NCBI RefSeq assembly: GCF_014648495.1
Contig: NZ_BMRF01000020.1
Span: forward strand, 62,001-126,000
Length of the DNA stretch: 64,000 nucleotides
Origin: Actinomadura cremea
Lineage (GTDB): Bacteria; Actinomycetota; Actinomycetes; Streptosporangiales; Streptosporangiaceae
Reading direction: 5' to 3'
The position numbers and the translations under genes are program-made. Positions 52,910 through 62,090 of this stretch are shown here, one piece after another. Positions within the stretch are counted from its first letter, which is position 1. Each line of letters opens with the position of its first letter. The notes beneath the pieces were generated by a model. That model worked only from the letters and a program-made list of their open reading frames with translations. It did no database searches and had not been told where the DNA came from.

Positions 52910-54043
52910 TCAGAGCCGCTCGATGATGGTGGCGTTGGCCTGGCCGCCGCCCTCGCACATGGTCTGGAGGCCGTAGCGGCCGCCGGTACGCTCCAGCTCG
53001 TGCAGGAGCTTGGTCATCAGGACGCCGCCGGTGGCGCCCAGCGGGTGGCCGAGGGCGATCGCGCCGCCGTTGGGGTTGGTCTTCTCGAGGGACGCGCCGG
53101 TGTCGCGGGCCCACGCCAGCGGGACCGGGGCGAACGCCTCGTTGACCTCGAAGACGTCGATGTCGTCGATCTTGAGGCCGGCGCGGGTGAGGGCCTTCTC
53201 GGTGGCGGGGATCGGGCCGGTCAGCATGTAGACCGGGTCCGATCCGGTCACCGCGAGGGTGTGGATGCGGGCGCGCGGGGTGAGGTTGTGCCGCTTGACG
53301 GCCTCCTCGGACGCGATCATCACGGCGGACGAGCCGATGGAGATCTGCGAGGCGACGGCGGCGGTGATGCGGCCGCCCTCCCGCAGGAGCTTCAGCCCGG
53401 CCATCTTCTCCATGGTGGTGTCGGGGCGGGCGCCCTCGTCCTTGGCGAGACCCGCGATGGGGGCGATCTCGCGGTCGAAGTAGCCGGCCTCGATGGCCTT
53501 GGCCGCGCGCTGGTGGCTCTCCAGCGAGAACTTCTCCAGGTCCTCGCGGCTGAAGTCCCACTTCTCGGCCATCAGCTCCGCGCCGCGGAACTGCGAGATC
53601 TCCTGCATGCCGTACCGCTCGCCCCAGCCCTCGCCGTAGGGGAAGTCCATCCCCTTGACGATGCTGGAGCCCATCGGCACCTTCGCCATCTGCTCGACGC
53701 CGGCGGCGACCACCAGGTCCTGGGTGCCCGACAGGACGCCCTGGGCGGCGAAGTGGATCGCCTGCTGCGAGGAGCCGCACTGCCGGTCGATCGTCACGCC
53801 GGGCACGTTCTCCGGCAGGCCCGCCGACAGCCACGCGGTGCGCGCGATGTCGAGCGCCTGGGGGCCGACCTGCATGACACAGCCCATGATCACGTCTTCC
53901 ACCGCGGACGGGTCGGCCCCGGTGCGGTTGACGAGTTCCTTGAGCACGTGGGCCCCGAGGTCGGCGGGGTGCACGTCCTTGAGGGCGCCCTTCTTGGTAC
54001 CGACGGGGGTACGGACCGCGCCGACGATGTACGCCTCGGCCAC
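52910..54043 (-). CDS. Acetyl-CoA acetyltransferase / thiolase
   Basis: A 377-aa thiolase for cleaving 3-ketoacyl-CoA in beta-oxidation or condensing acetyl-CoA. The nucleophile is C89 in TIDRQCGSSQQAIHFAAQ; NEAFAP, GHPLGATG (catalytic His) and the second Cys C363 in CEGGGQANATII follow. It starts at GTG 54043 (MAEAYIVGAVRTPVGTKKG). The length is slightly shorter than typical (about 390). With the dehydrogenase and crotonase it makes most of a beta-oxidation set, though no 3-hydroxyacyl-CoA dehydrogenase lies here. Confidence 0.94.
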   Translation of the reverse strand: MAEAYIVGAVRTPVGTKKGALKDVHPADLGAHVLKELVNRTGADPSAVEDVIMGCVMQVGPQALDIARTAWLSAGLPENVPGVTIDRQCGSSQQAIHFAAQGVLSGTQDLVVAAGVEQMAKVPMGSSIVKGMDFPYGEGWGERYGMQEISQFRGAELMAEKWDFSREDLEKFSLESHQRAAKAIEAGYFDREIAPIAGLAKDEGARPDTTMEKMAGLKLLREGGRITAAVASQISIGSSAVMIASEEAVKRHNLTPRARIHTLAVTGSDPVYMLTGPIPATEKALTRAGLKIDDIDVFEVNEAFAPVPLAWARDTGASLEKTNPNGGAIALGHPLGATGGVLMTKLLHELERTGGRYGLQTMCEGGGQANATIIERL

Positions 54044-54142
54044 TACGCCTCCAACTGTCTGGGTTCCGTCCCGAAACCGAGTGTGATTCGGTCAGTCAGT
54101 ATGAGATTACAGGGCCGACGGCGCAACGACATGTGACGGGGG

Positions 54143-56167
54143 TTACCCGGCCGCGGCGGTGGCCCCGCGCATCGTCTCGCCGTCCGCGTCGTCGCCGAGG
54201 GACCCGCGCGACAGCCGGGACAGGACGTCCGCGAGTTCGGGATGGTCCTCGGGCGACCAGCCCCGGACGTGTTCGGCCAGCCCGTCGCGGCGCGCGGCGA
54301 ACAGCCGCTCGGCGGCCGTCCGGCCGGCGCCGGTGATCGCCAGGACGCCGTCGCGCCGTTCCACGAGATCGTCCGCGACGAGGCGGTCGATGAACGGGCG
54401 CCCGGTCTCGACCGGCACGCCGGCGCGGTCGGCGAGGTCCTCGCCGCGGACCGTCCCGTCCTTGGCGATCCGGCACAGCGCCCAGATGCTCCCCGCCGGC
54501 AGGTCCACCCCCGCGAGGGCGCCCAGCTTCGCGTACAGCTCGCGGGCGCGCGGGTCGCGGCGCATCAGCTCGCTCAGGCACCGCTCCATCTCGTGCCGGG
54601 ACGACCGGACGGTCGGCGCCGCGCCGAACCCCTCGCCGTAGTCGTTCGTCTTCGCCGTCTCGCGCAGCGGCGTCTCCCGCAGGAACAGGGCCAGCAGGAA
54701 ACCGACGGCGGCCACCGGGACGGCCCAGAAGAACACCGTGTCGATCGAGTCGGCGTACGCGTGCAGGACCTCGTTCCTGACCTGCGGCGGGAACCGGTCG
54801 AGCAGCTCGGGGTTCCCCTGGACGGCGGAGGGGTCCAGGCCCGGCGGGAGGTCCCGGGCGATCGCGGCGACGTTGCCCGCGAGGCTGTTGCCGAACACGG
54901 CGCCGAAGACGGCGACGCCGAACGAGCCGCCGATCTGCCGGAAGAACGTGACGCCCGACGTCGCCGCGCCGAGGTCCTCGTACGGGACGGCGTTCTGCAC
55001 GGCGATCACGAGGATCTGCAGGACCATCCCGAGCCCGAGGCCGAGCAGCGCGAACCGCAGGCTCATCGCGAGCGTCGAGGACGTCTCGTCCATCTGCGAC
55101 AGCAGGAAGAGCGCGATCGCGATGAGCGGGGTGCCGATGACCGGGAACACCTTGTACCGGCCGGTCCTGCTGACGATCTGGCCGGAGCCGATCGAGGTGA
55201 CCAGCATCCCGAGCATCATCGGCAGCAGGTGGACGCCCGACAGCGTCGGCGAGACGCCGTGGACGACCTGGAGGAAGATCGGCAGGAACGTTAGGGCGCC
55301 GAACATCGCGAAGCCGACCACGAACCCGACCGCCGACCCGATCGCGAACACCGGGTGGGCCAGCAGCTTCGGCGGCATGACCGGCTCGGCGGCGCGCCGC
55401 TCGACCAGCACCCAGACCGCGATCAGCACCACCGACACCGCGGCGAGCACGATGATCTGCGGGGAGACCCAGTCGTAGGTCGTCCCGCCCCAGGTCGTCA
55501 CCAGCACCAGGCCGACCGCCCAGCCGACGATCAGCAGCGTCCCGAGGTAGTCGATGCGGTGCCGCTCCCGCTCGCCGCGCGCGTGCAGCACCGCCGCGAT
55601 CACCGCGAGCGCCACGATGCCGATCGGGATGTTGATGTAGAACACCCACCGCCACGACAGGTTGTCGACGAACCAGCCGCCGAGCAGCGGCCCGCAGACG
55701 CTCGACACGCCGAACACCGCGCCGAACAGCCCCTGGTACCGTCCGCGGTCGCGGGGCGGCACGACCTCGCCGACGATCGCGATGGCCAGCACCATCAGCC
55801 CGCCGCCGCCGAGCCCCTGCAGCGCCCGGAACAGGATCAGCTCGGTCATCCCCCGCGCGAGCCCGCACAGCGCCGACCCGATCAGGAAGATGACGATCGA
55901 GGTCTGGAACAGCCGCTTGCGCCCGTACTGGTCGCCGAGCTTGCCCCACAGCGGAGTGGACGCCGTCGCCGCCAGCAGGTACGCCGTCACCACCCACGAC
56001 AGGTGGTTCAGCCCGCCGAGATCGCTGACGATCGTGGGCAGCGCCGTCGACACGATCGTCTGGTCGAGGGCCGCGAGCAGCAGCGCGAGCATGAGCGCGC
56101 CCAAGATCGCGTACAGCTCCCTGCCCGTCGGCATGGCCCGCTCGTCCCGCGCCGCCGTCGACGTCAT
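54143..56167 (-). CDS. DHA2-family (14-helix) MFS drug exporter fused to a C-terminal MarR-like domain
   Basis: A 674-aa fusion. Residues 1-515 are a QacA/EmrB-type exporter with motif LDQTIVSTALPTIVSDLG, the motif A-like loop GKLGDQYGRKR and about 14 helices. The last 145 residues are soluble and helix-turn-helix-like (ELYAKLGALAGVDLPAGSI, then LADRAGVPVETGRPFIDRLV, DDLVERRDG and LAITGAGRTAAERLF), as in MarR winged-helix proteins. The two parts are in one frame with no start or stop between. Such a tail could sense substrate or bind DNA, but this is inference. The start is ATG 56167. Confidence 0.85.
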   Translation of the reverse strand: MTSTAARDERAMPTGRELYAILGALMLALLLAALDQTIVSTALPTIVSDLGGLNHLSWVVTAYLLAATASTPLWGKLGDQYGRKRLFQTSIVIFLIGSALCGLARGMTELILFRALQGLGGGGLMVLAIAIVGEVVPPRDRGRYQGLFGAVFGVSSVCGPLLGGWFVDNLSWRWVFYINIPIGIVALAVIAAVLHARGERERHRIDYLGTLLIVGWAVGLVLVTTWGGTTYDWVSPQIIVLAAVSVVLIAVWVLVERRAAEPVMPPKLLAHPVFAIGSAVGFVVGFAMFGALTFLPIFLQVVHGVSPTLSGVHLLPMMLGMLVTSIGSGQIVSRTGRYKVFPVIGTPLIAIALFLLSQMDETSSTLAMSLRFALLGLGLGMVLQILVIAVQNAVPYEDLGAATSGVTFFRQIGGSFGVAVFGAVFGNSLAGNVAAIARDLPPGLDPSAVQGNPELLDRFPPQVRNEVLHAYADSIDTVFFWAVPVAAVGFLLALFLRETPLRETAKTNDYGEGFGAAPTVRSSRHEMERCLSELMRRDPRARELYAKLGALAGVDLPAGSIWALCRIAKDGTVRGEDLADRAGVPVETGRPFIDRLVADDLVERRDGVLAITGAGRTAAERLFAARRDGLAEHVRGWSPEDHPELADVLSRLSRGSLGDDADGETMRGATAAAG

Positions 56168-56277
56168 GCCCGCGCCCCTCCGCCCGCTCGTACCGACCGC
56201 GGTCCAGGGGGGTCGTGCGGAGCCGTCCCCCGCACTGATCGCGACAGGGGCCTACCCACGAGCCCGGCGGGATCACG

Positions 56278-56676
56278 TCACCGCAGCACGTCCCTCGCGA
56301 CCTTCGCCGCGCCGATCGCCGCCGCGCTCCCGGACACGGTGACCGCGCCCGCGGCCGCCCAGAGCGGCACACCCTTGCGGCCGCGCAGCCCGGTCACCGT
56401 GTCGAGGGCGTCCACCCCGAGGCCGAGGCGCGCCCACAGCCTGCGGCCGTCCTCGCCGCTCAGCAGGTAGCCGGCCCCGAGCGCGATCTCCCGGGCGGCG
56501 AACATCCGGGTGACGAAGTCGCGGCCGGCGTCCGCGCCGCGCCCCATCCCCATCAGCCGGACGGTCAGCGCCGGCGCGGCGAACGCGGCGACGCCGAGCG
56601 CCACCCGTCCCCGCGCGACCTGCACCATCAGCTCGTCGACCTTGTCCCGCTCGTCCACTTCATTCACATCTGCCAC
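56278..56676 (-). CDS. Small membrane-associated protein, 132 aa, DUF4267-like
   Basis: I recognise no firm family. The protein has a charged N-terminus (DVNEVDERDKVDELM), then ALGVAAFAAPALTVRLMGM and VTRMFAAREIALGAGYLL, and ends with AAAGAVTVSGSAAAIGAAKVARDVLR. The pattern resembles actinobacterial small proteins of the DUF4267 type, with about three short hydrophobic segments. It is upstream of the exporter on the same strand (110 bp gap) and may be independent. Confidence 0.6.
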   Translation of the reverse strand: MADVNEVDERDKVDELMVQVARGRVALGVAAFAAPALTVRLMGMGRGADAGRDFVTRMFAAREIALGAGYLLSGEDGRRLWARLGLGVDALDTVTGLRGRKGVPLWAAAGAVTVSGSAAAIGAAKVARDVLR

Positions 56677-56779
56677 ATCCGCGAGAGTAGCGGGCCGCCG
56701 CCGCGCCCCGACTCGCGGGTAACCCGCTGCTTACACGTCTATCGTGGGGGAGGCGGCACTCCCCCCTCGGAAGGCGACC

Positions 56780-56941
56780 ATGGAAGGCATCCTGGCCCTC
56801 GTCGTGACGGCCCTGCTCGTCTCGTTCGCGATCCGCTGGGCGGCGGTGAAGCTGCGCCTCCCCATGCCCACCCGCGTCGCGGTGATCACCGTGTTCGTCC
56901 TGGTGGCGCTCACCCTGTACGGGAACCAGCTGGTGGACTGA
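56780..56941 (+). CDS. Small membrane protein, 53 aa
   Basis: ATG 56780 follows GGAAGG 6 nt upstream and gives a protein with two hydrophobic helices (EGILALVVTALLVSFAIRWAA and VAVITVFVLVALTLYG) separated by KLRLPMPTR, ending NQLVD. Small proteins with a basic kink between two helices are common in actinobacteria; I cannot assign a function. It lies alone between opposite genes. Confidence 0.6.
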   Translation: MEGILALVVTALLVSFAIRWAAVKLRLPMPTRVAVITVFVLVALTLYGNQLVD

Positions 56942-57099
56942 CGCGCGAGGCGCGCGTTCAGATTCTTTCCCCGGCGTCCGAACTTACCGGCCGGGCGGCG
57001 AGTCATACCTGACGAAACCGGCCGCACCGCCGGTCGCGGGCGCGCGCCGTCCGGGACCGGTACCCCGTGCGGCATGGCCGGACCGAGGGGAGGCCCGCA

Positions 57100-57867
57100 G
57101 TGCCGCATCCGGCGACCGTCGTCCCCGAGATCGCATCGCACCTGAAACGGCTGCTGGACTTCGTCGACCCGCACCCGGGCGACGTCTGCCTGGACGTCGC
57201 GCGCGGTCGCGGGCCGCTGCCCGCCGTGCTCGCGCCCCGCGTCCGCCGCCTCACCGCCGTGGACGCCGCCCGCGACCGCCGCGCGTTCCACACCGGGCCC
57301 GTCCGCATGCCCGGCGACGCCCTCGCCGCCGCCCCGGCCGCCCCGCACCCGGGCACGGACGCGGCCGGCCACGAGGCGGCCGGCCACGAGACCGTCCGCG
57401 CGGACGCGACCGCCCTCCCCTACCCGGACGGCTCGTTCTCCCTGGTCACGGCACGGTTCGCCCTCTACGCACTCGGCGACCCGCACGACGTGCTGCGCGA
57501 GCTGCTGCGCGTCCGGCGTCCCGGCGGGCGCCTGATCATGGCCGATCTCGTCCGCGGGAACCTCGCCGGCACCTCGCGCGACCGCATCGAGCGCCTCCGC
57601 GACCCCGACCATCCCGGCATCCCGTCGATCGCCCGGCTCACCGACATGGTCACCACCGCGGGCGGCTCCATCCGCCGCCTCGACGTCTTCACCGTCGAGC
57701 GTCCCGCCGAGCCCTGGCTGGCCGACGCCCCCGACCCGGACGCCGCCGACCGCGTCCGCGAGGAGCTGCTCGACGAGGTCGACGGCGGCCCCCGCACCGG
57801 CGCCAAACCCCGCATCATCGGCGGCGAGCTGTGGTTCACCCAGACCTGGGCCCACGTCCTGTGCTGA
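57100..57867 (+). CDS. SAM-dependent methyltransferase, UbiE-like, with altered motif I
   Basis: A 255-aa protein. The region around motif I reads VCLDVARGRGPLPAVLA, so the usual glycine-rich DxGxGxG is altered to DVARGRG. The later parts VRADATALPYPDGSFSLVTARFALYALGDPHDVLRELL and RRPGGRLIMADLV are normal for UbiE-like methyltransferases. GTG 57100 has GGGGAGG 6 nt upstream, which decides the start over GTG 57067. The substrate is unknown. SAM binding may be weaker because of the altered loop. Confidence 0.75.
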   Translation: MPHPATVVPEIASHLKRLLDFVDPHPGDVCLDVARGRGPLPAVLAPRVRRLTAVDAARDRRAFHTGPVRMPGDALAAAPAAPHPGTDAAGHEAAGHETVRADATALPYPDGSFSLVTARFALYALGDPHDVLRELLRVRRPGGRLIMADLVRGNLAGTSRDRIERLRDPDHPGIPSIARLTDMVTTAGGSIRRLDVFTVERPAEPWLADAPDPDAADRVREELLDEVDGGPRTGAKPRIIGGELWFTQTWAHVLC

Positions 57868-57959
57868 CGGGCCCGCCGTAAGCCCTGGTCCCGCACGCTC
57901 AGCCCCTCGGCCCTCCCCTTCGCCGAGGGAGACCACGACGTCCACCGAGGAGCCCGCGG

Positions 57960-59621
57960 GTGAAGATCGAACGGCATCAGGTCGACGAGGAGTCGCTGCG
58001 CCAGGCAACCGAGGACTTCACCGAGCGGATCGGCCTGAGCGTCCGGCTGGAGCAGGAGGGGGGACGCGACCCGTTCGGCTGGCAGCTGATCGGCGACGAT
58101 CTCCTCGACTACGCCGGAGCGCGGTCCGCGGCGAACCCGGAGATCGACCGGGACGCCTGGACGGCGCTTCACTCGGCGGCCGAAGCCCATCTCGGCGCCG
58201 TGGAGCTGGAGGCCGTCCCGCTGGACGTGCTGTCCATCTCCGTCACCTACACCGGCACCGGCGTCGTCTACCACGACAGGTCCGAGGACGGGGAGCGCAC
58301 CGGCCGCGTGCACGAACCGGACTGGACGAAGGCCCTCTACCTGTGGGTCATCACGAGCGATCCGCGCACCCGGCGCAGCACGTTCCTCCGGACGGCCGAG
58401 GACGCCGACCTGTCAGGGTTCGGCCGGGCCCTGTGCGATCTGGTCTTCGGCGACGGCGAACACGCCGCGGACCTCCTCGGGACGCCGCGCCTGGACGAGG
58501 AGCGCGCCCTGCACGCCCTGGCCACCGGCGACCGGGACGCCTTCTGGACGGCGATCGCCGCCATGCTCCGCGCGCCGCGGGGCGACTCGCGTCCCCGCAC
58601 ACTGCTGCCGCTCGCGCCGCTCGCGCTCACCGCCCTCGCCGTCCGGGACAGGGGGTGGGAGCGGCGGATCGAGTCCGGCTACCTGCCCCCGCGCCTCACC
58701 GGCGGTGACGGCTCCGTCCGGCGGCCCCGCGTCGGCCCGTACGGGGCGGACCGGAAGTCGTTCCCCGTGCCGGTGACGGTGGAACGCCCGCCGTTCCCCC
58801 AGGCCACCACCGAAATGGCGGACCATTTCGACGCCGAGACGCCGCAGAGCGTGCAGAGAGCCTGGGAACCGGTCGAGGTGAAGCACATCCCGTACCTCCT
58901 CGTCTCGAGGGCCGAACTTCAGGTGTTCCGCTTCTGCTGGCGCGCGGAGCTCGACCCCGGAGGCCGCGATCCGCGCCAGTGGGAGGCACTGGAGCTGGCA
59001 TCGCAGTTCACCGCCGCCGCCTACCGCGTCGCCACGGCGCCCGGGGAGTCGGTGGAGATCACCATCGGCGGCCGGACCGCCCCCATGCCCACCGCGCCCG
59101 TCACCGACCACCTGTCGAACTTCGTCTGGCTCGACGCGATCGCGCTCGCCCTGATCACGGCCTCCCCGGAACGGCGCGACCTGCTGCTGGGCGTCGATCC
59201 CGCCGACCTCACGTCGGAGTGGGACCTGCCCGTCCACCGCGCGTACCACGTCGCCCTCCGCGCCTACCTGAGGGGCGAACCCGCCCGACCGGCGACGGAC
59301 CGGGCGCTCGCCGCCGTCGAGGACGCCAAGGCCGCCCATCCGCATCATCTGGGGCCGTTCGCCGTCCTGCTGTCCCAGCTCGTGGCCGGGGACCGGGAGG
59401 GGTTCGCGGCGGCGCTGGCCGACGCCCTGGAAGAGTTCCGCGACCACTACAGCGTCGGCGACCGCGAGGACGACTGCATCCGGCAGGTGCACCTCGGTGC
59501 CCTCGCGCTGGCCTGCCACGCGCGGCGCGACCTCGGCTGGGAGATCCCGGTGGCGTCCGCCTACCTGCCCGCCGGTATCATGGACCCCCGCGGGGCGGCG
59601 CCGGGATCAGCCGGCCGGTAG
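57960..59621 (+). CDS. Duplicated Imm49 (immunity protein 49) family protein
   Basis: A 553-aa protein made of two Imm49-like halves. The C-terminal half (about 295-545) is the clearer one, with TDHLSNFVWLDAIALALIT, DLPVHRAYHVALRAYLRGE, HLGPFAVLLSQLVAGDREGF and ALALACHARRDLGWEIPVASAYLP. The N-terminal half ends LALTALAVRDRGWERRIESGYLPP, the same end motif. Imm49 proteins are immunity partners of polymorphic toxins in contact-dependent systems. No toxin gene is next to it, so it is an orphan. GTG 57960 start. Its stop overlaps the convergent phosphatase gene by 15 nt. Confidence 0.72.
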   Translation: MKIERHQVDEESLRQATEDFTERIGLSVRLEQEGGRDPFGWQLIGDDLLDYAGARSAANPEIDRDAWTALHSAAEAHLGAVELEAVPLDVLSISVTYTGTGVVYHDRSEDGERTGRVHEPDWTKALYLWVITSDPRTRRSTFLRTAEDADLSGFGRALCDLVFGDGEHAADLLGTPRLDEERALHALATGDRDAFWTAIAAMLRAPRGDSRPRTLLPLAPLALTALAVRDRGWERRIESGYLPPRLTGGDGSVRRPRVGPYGADRKSFPVPVTVERPPFPQATTEMADHFDAETPQSVQRAWEPVEVKHIPYLLVSRAELQVFRFCWRAELDPGGRDPRQWEALELASQFTAAAYRVATAPGESVEITIGGRTAPMPTAPVTDHLSNFVWLDAIALALITASPERRDLLLGVDPADLTSEWDLPVHRAYHVALRAYLRGEPARPATDRALAAVEDAKAAHPHHLGPFAVLLSQLVAGDREGFAAALADALEEFRDHYSVGDREDDCIRQVHLGALALACHARRDLGWEIPVASAYLPAGIMDPRGAAPGSAGR

Positions 59622-61880
59622 CTCGAACCAGACGGCCTTGCCGTCGCTCGTCGGGCGGGCGCCCCAGCGGGTGGCGAGCTGGTCGACGAGGTAGAGGCCG
59701 CGGCCGCCCTCGTCGGTCTCGCCGGCGCTGCGGATGCGCGGGAGCCGCATGTCGGTGTCGAACACCTCGACCCAGACGGCGTCGGCGCCGCGGCGCAGGC
59801 GGAGCCGGAACTCCTTGGTCGGGGGCTCGCGGCGGCCGAGGTCGGCGCCGAGGTTCCAGTCGTCCTCGTCGAAGGAGTCGACCATGTCGGTGTCGAACTG
59901 GACGGGCGCGCCCAGCGGCTCCATCCCGGCGAGGATCGGGACGGCGGGTTCGCGGCGGGGCGTGGGCGTCGTCGTGGCGTGCAGGACGACGTTGGTGACG
60001 ACCTCCGACACCAGCAGGCACGCGAGTTCGGCCTGCTCGTCGAGCATGCCCCACGCGGCGAACGCGTCCGCGGCCATGCGCCGGGCCTCCGACACCATGA
60101 TCGGCTCGGCGGGGAAGGTGCGTTCGACGACGCCGAGTTCGTCGGGGGCGGTGCGGATCACGACGATGGCGACGTCGTCGTCGATGTCGCCGGGGACGGC
60201 GTCGTAGGCGGCGTTCGCGATGGCCTCGACCCCGCCGCGCGCGACCTCGGCCACGGCGGCGCGGACGCGGGCGCGGGACTCCTCGCGGGTGAAGTAGTCG
60301 CCGTCGTCCTTGGGGCGCCGGTCGATGAGCCCGTCGGTGTACAGGACGAGGGTGGAGCCGGGCTTGAGCTCGGTGGTCTCCTCGTTGAAGAGGATCTCGC
60401 CGCCCATGCCGGGGGCGCGCAGGCCGAGCATGCCGCCCTCGCTCTCGAAGTTCAGCTCGCCGACCTGGCCGTCCACGATGAGGAGCGGCGGGTCGTGCCC
60501 GGCGTTGGCGAACTCCAGGACGCGCGACCAGGCGTCGTACACGAAGTAGGTGCAGGAGACCAGCGGGGGGCGGACGAGGTCGTCGCTGTTCCAGCCGGAC
60601 CGCATGCGCTCGGGACGGGTCATGGTGCGGACCCATTCGTCGAGCTTGCGCAGTATGTCGGCGGGCGGCTTGTCGTCCTGCGCGAAGGCGCGCAGCGCGG
60701 CGCGGAGCTGCCCCATCACGGCGGCGGCGCGGGCGCCGCGGCCCTCGACGTCGCCGATGACCAGGCCGACGCGACCCGCGGACAGCGGGATGACGTCGTA
60801 CCAGTCGCCGCCGACCTGGGTCTGGATGCCGTGCCCGTGGGACTCGAGCGGACGGGCGGGCTCGTACCGCCACGCGATCTGCAGGCCGTCCAGGTGCGGC
60901 GGGCGGTCGCCCGGCAGCAGGTGCTTCTGGAACGCGAGCGCGGTCTCGCGCTCCTCCTCGAACAGCATCGCGTTGTCGACGGCGAGGGCGACGCGCCCGG
61001 CGATGGCGCCGAGCAGGTCGCGGTCGAAGCCGTCGTAGTGCGGGTCGGGACGCTTCGACAGGTTCGACAGCGCGAGGCTCATCACGCCGAGCAGCTCGCC
61101 CCGGACGAGCAGCGGCGCGGAGATCACCGACGTGATGCCCATCGCGTCGCCGAGCCGCTTGGACGACTCCGACGGCGCCGCGAACCGGTGCTGGATCATG
61201 TCCTCGACGAGGACGGCGTCGCGGCGGCTCATCGCCTTGGCGCTGAAGTGGCTCGGCGGGTAGGAGACGGGCTCGCCGACCTCGGCCCACGTGCCGGGCG
61301 GCGGCTCCCAGCCGCCGGCGTGCCGGGACACCCGCCGGAACAGGCGGTCACCGCTGTACAGGTCGATGAAGCAGTGGTCGGCGAACTGCGGGACGAGCGT
61401 GTCGGCGACGCGCCGCAGGGTCGTCTCGAGCTCGAGGGACCCGGCGAGGCGCTCGCCGATCCGCTCGAGGAGGCCGTACCGGTCCTGCTCGCGCTGGTTG
61501 GAGCGCAGCGCCTCACGGGCGAAGATCACGACGCCGTCGACCGCGCCGGACGGGTGCCGCAGCGGCACCGCGTGGGCGCGGGTGTAGACCGTGGTGCCGT
61601 CGGCGCGCAGGTTGCAGAAGGTGCCCTCCCACACGCCGCCCTTGAGGACGTGCTTGGCCAGCTCGGTGGCCTGCTCGTGGTCCTCCTCGGCGATGCCGAG
61701 GGACAGTACCGAGTGCCCGATGATCTCGTCGCCGCCGAACCCGAACAGCTGCCGCGCGAACGAGTTGCCGTAGATGACGTTGGAGAAGCGGTCGCAGACG
61801 ATGACCGCCATCTCCATCTGGTTGAGGACGGTCTCGGGCGGCAGATGCGCCTCGAAGGGCGCTTCCCCCCAACGCTTCAT
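59607..61880 (-). CDS. PAS-GAF-SpoIIE phosphatase with C-terminal HATPase (anti-sigma-type) domain
   Basis: A 757-aa cytosolic regulator. A PAS domain covers about 15-125 (MEMAVIVCDRFSNVIYGNSF), a GAF domain about 140-305, and a PP2C/SpoIIE phosphatase about 325-560 (VGGDWYDVIPL, VIGDVEGRGARAAAVMGQLR, DGLIDRR, DDVAIVVI). A HATPase domain like anti-sigma RsbW follows at about 590-755 (LLVSEVVTNVVLHA, DEGGRGLYLVDQLATRWG). The ATPase domain has an acidic insert (about 645-690) between its N and G boxes. Such fusions control sigma-factor or morphogenesis partners by phosphorylating and dephosphorylating anti-anti-sigma proteins. Start ATG 61880. Confidence 0.9.
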   Translation of the reverse strand: MKRWGEAPFEAHLPPETVLNQMEMAVIVCDRFSNVIYGNSFARQLFGFGGDEIIGHSVLSLGIAEEDHEQATELAKHVLKGGVWEGTFCNLRADGTTVYTRAHAVPLRHPSGAVDGVVIFAREALRSNQREQDRYGLLERIGERLAGSLELETTLRRVADTLVPQFADHCFIDLYSGDRLFRRVSRHAGGWEPPPGTWAEVGEPVSYPPSHFSAKAMSRRDAVLVEDMIQHRFAAPSESSKRLGDAMGITSVISAPLLVRGELLGVMSLALSNLSKRPDPHYDGFDRDLLGAIAGRVALAVDNAMLFEEERETALAFQKHLLPGDRPPHLDGLQIAWRYEPARPLESHGHGIQTQVGGDWYDVIPLSAGRVGLVIGDVEGRGARAAAVMGQLRAALRAFAQDDKPPADILRKLDEWVRTMTRPERMRSGWNSDDLVRPPLVSCTYFVYDAWSRVLEFANAGHDPPLLIVDGQVGELNFESEGGMLGLRAPGMGGEILFNEETTELKPGSTLVLYTDGLIDRRPKDDGDYFTREESRARVRAAVAEVARGGVEAIANAAYDAVPGDIDDDVAIVVIRTAPDELGVVERTFPAEPIMVSEARRMAADAFAAWGMLDEQAELACLLVSEVVTNVVLHATTTPTPRREPAVPILAGMEPLGAPVQFDTDMVDSFDEDDWNLGADLGRREPPTKEFRLRLRRGADAVWVEVFDTDMRLPRIRSAGETDEGGRGLYLVDQLATRWGARPTSDGKAVWFELPAG

Positions 61881-62090
61881 CTCCCCATCCCGATCCGTTG
61901 CGTTCCTCGCCCGCCCGTGCCGTGCCGCCCGCCGGCTATCACCGGACGTCGCGGCGCGGCCGCCGCGCGTACCCCTCCCGTCGTATTGAACGACGAACCG
62001 ACCGCCGGGATACGCCCGAAAGGCACGATGGTAAGGAGATCTTCGGTATAGACCTGCGGAGCGGGGGCCGGGGAGGGCACGCGGCGACGC

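Noticed and set aside
54044-54142. TGACTGACC-type repeat upstream of the thiolase as a TetR operator
   Set aside because: The repeat is short and imperfect and no regulator is adjacent; not enough to report as a site.
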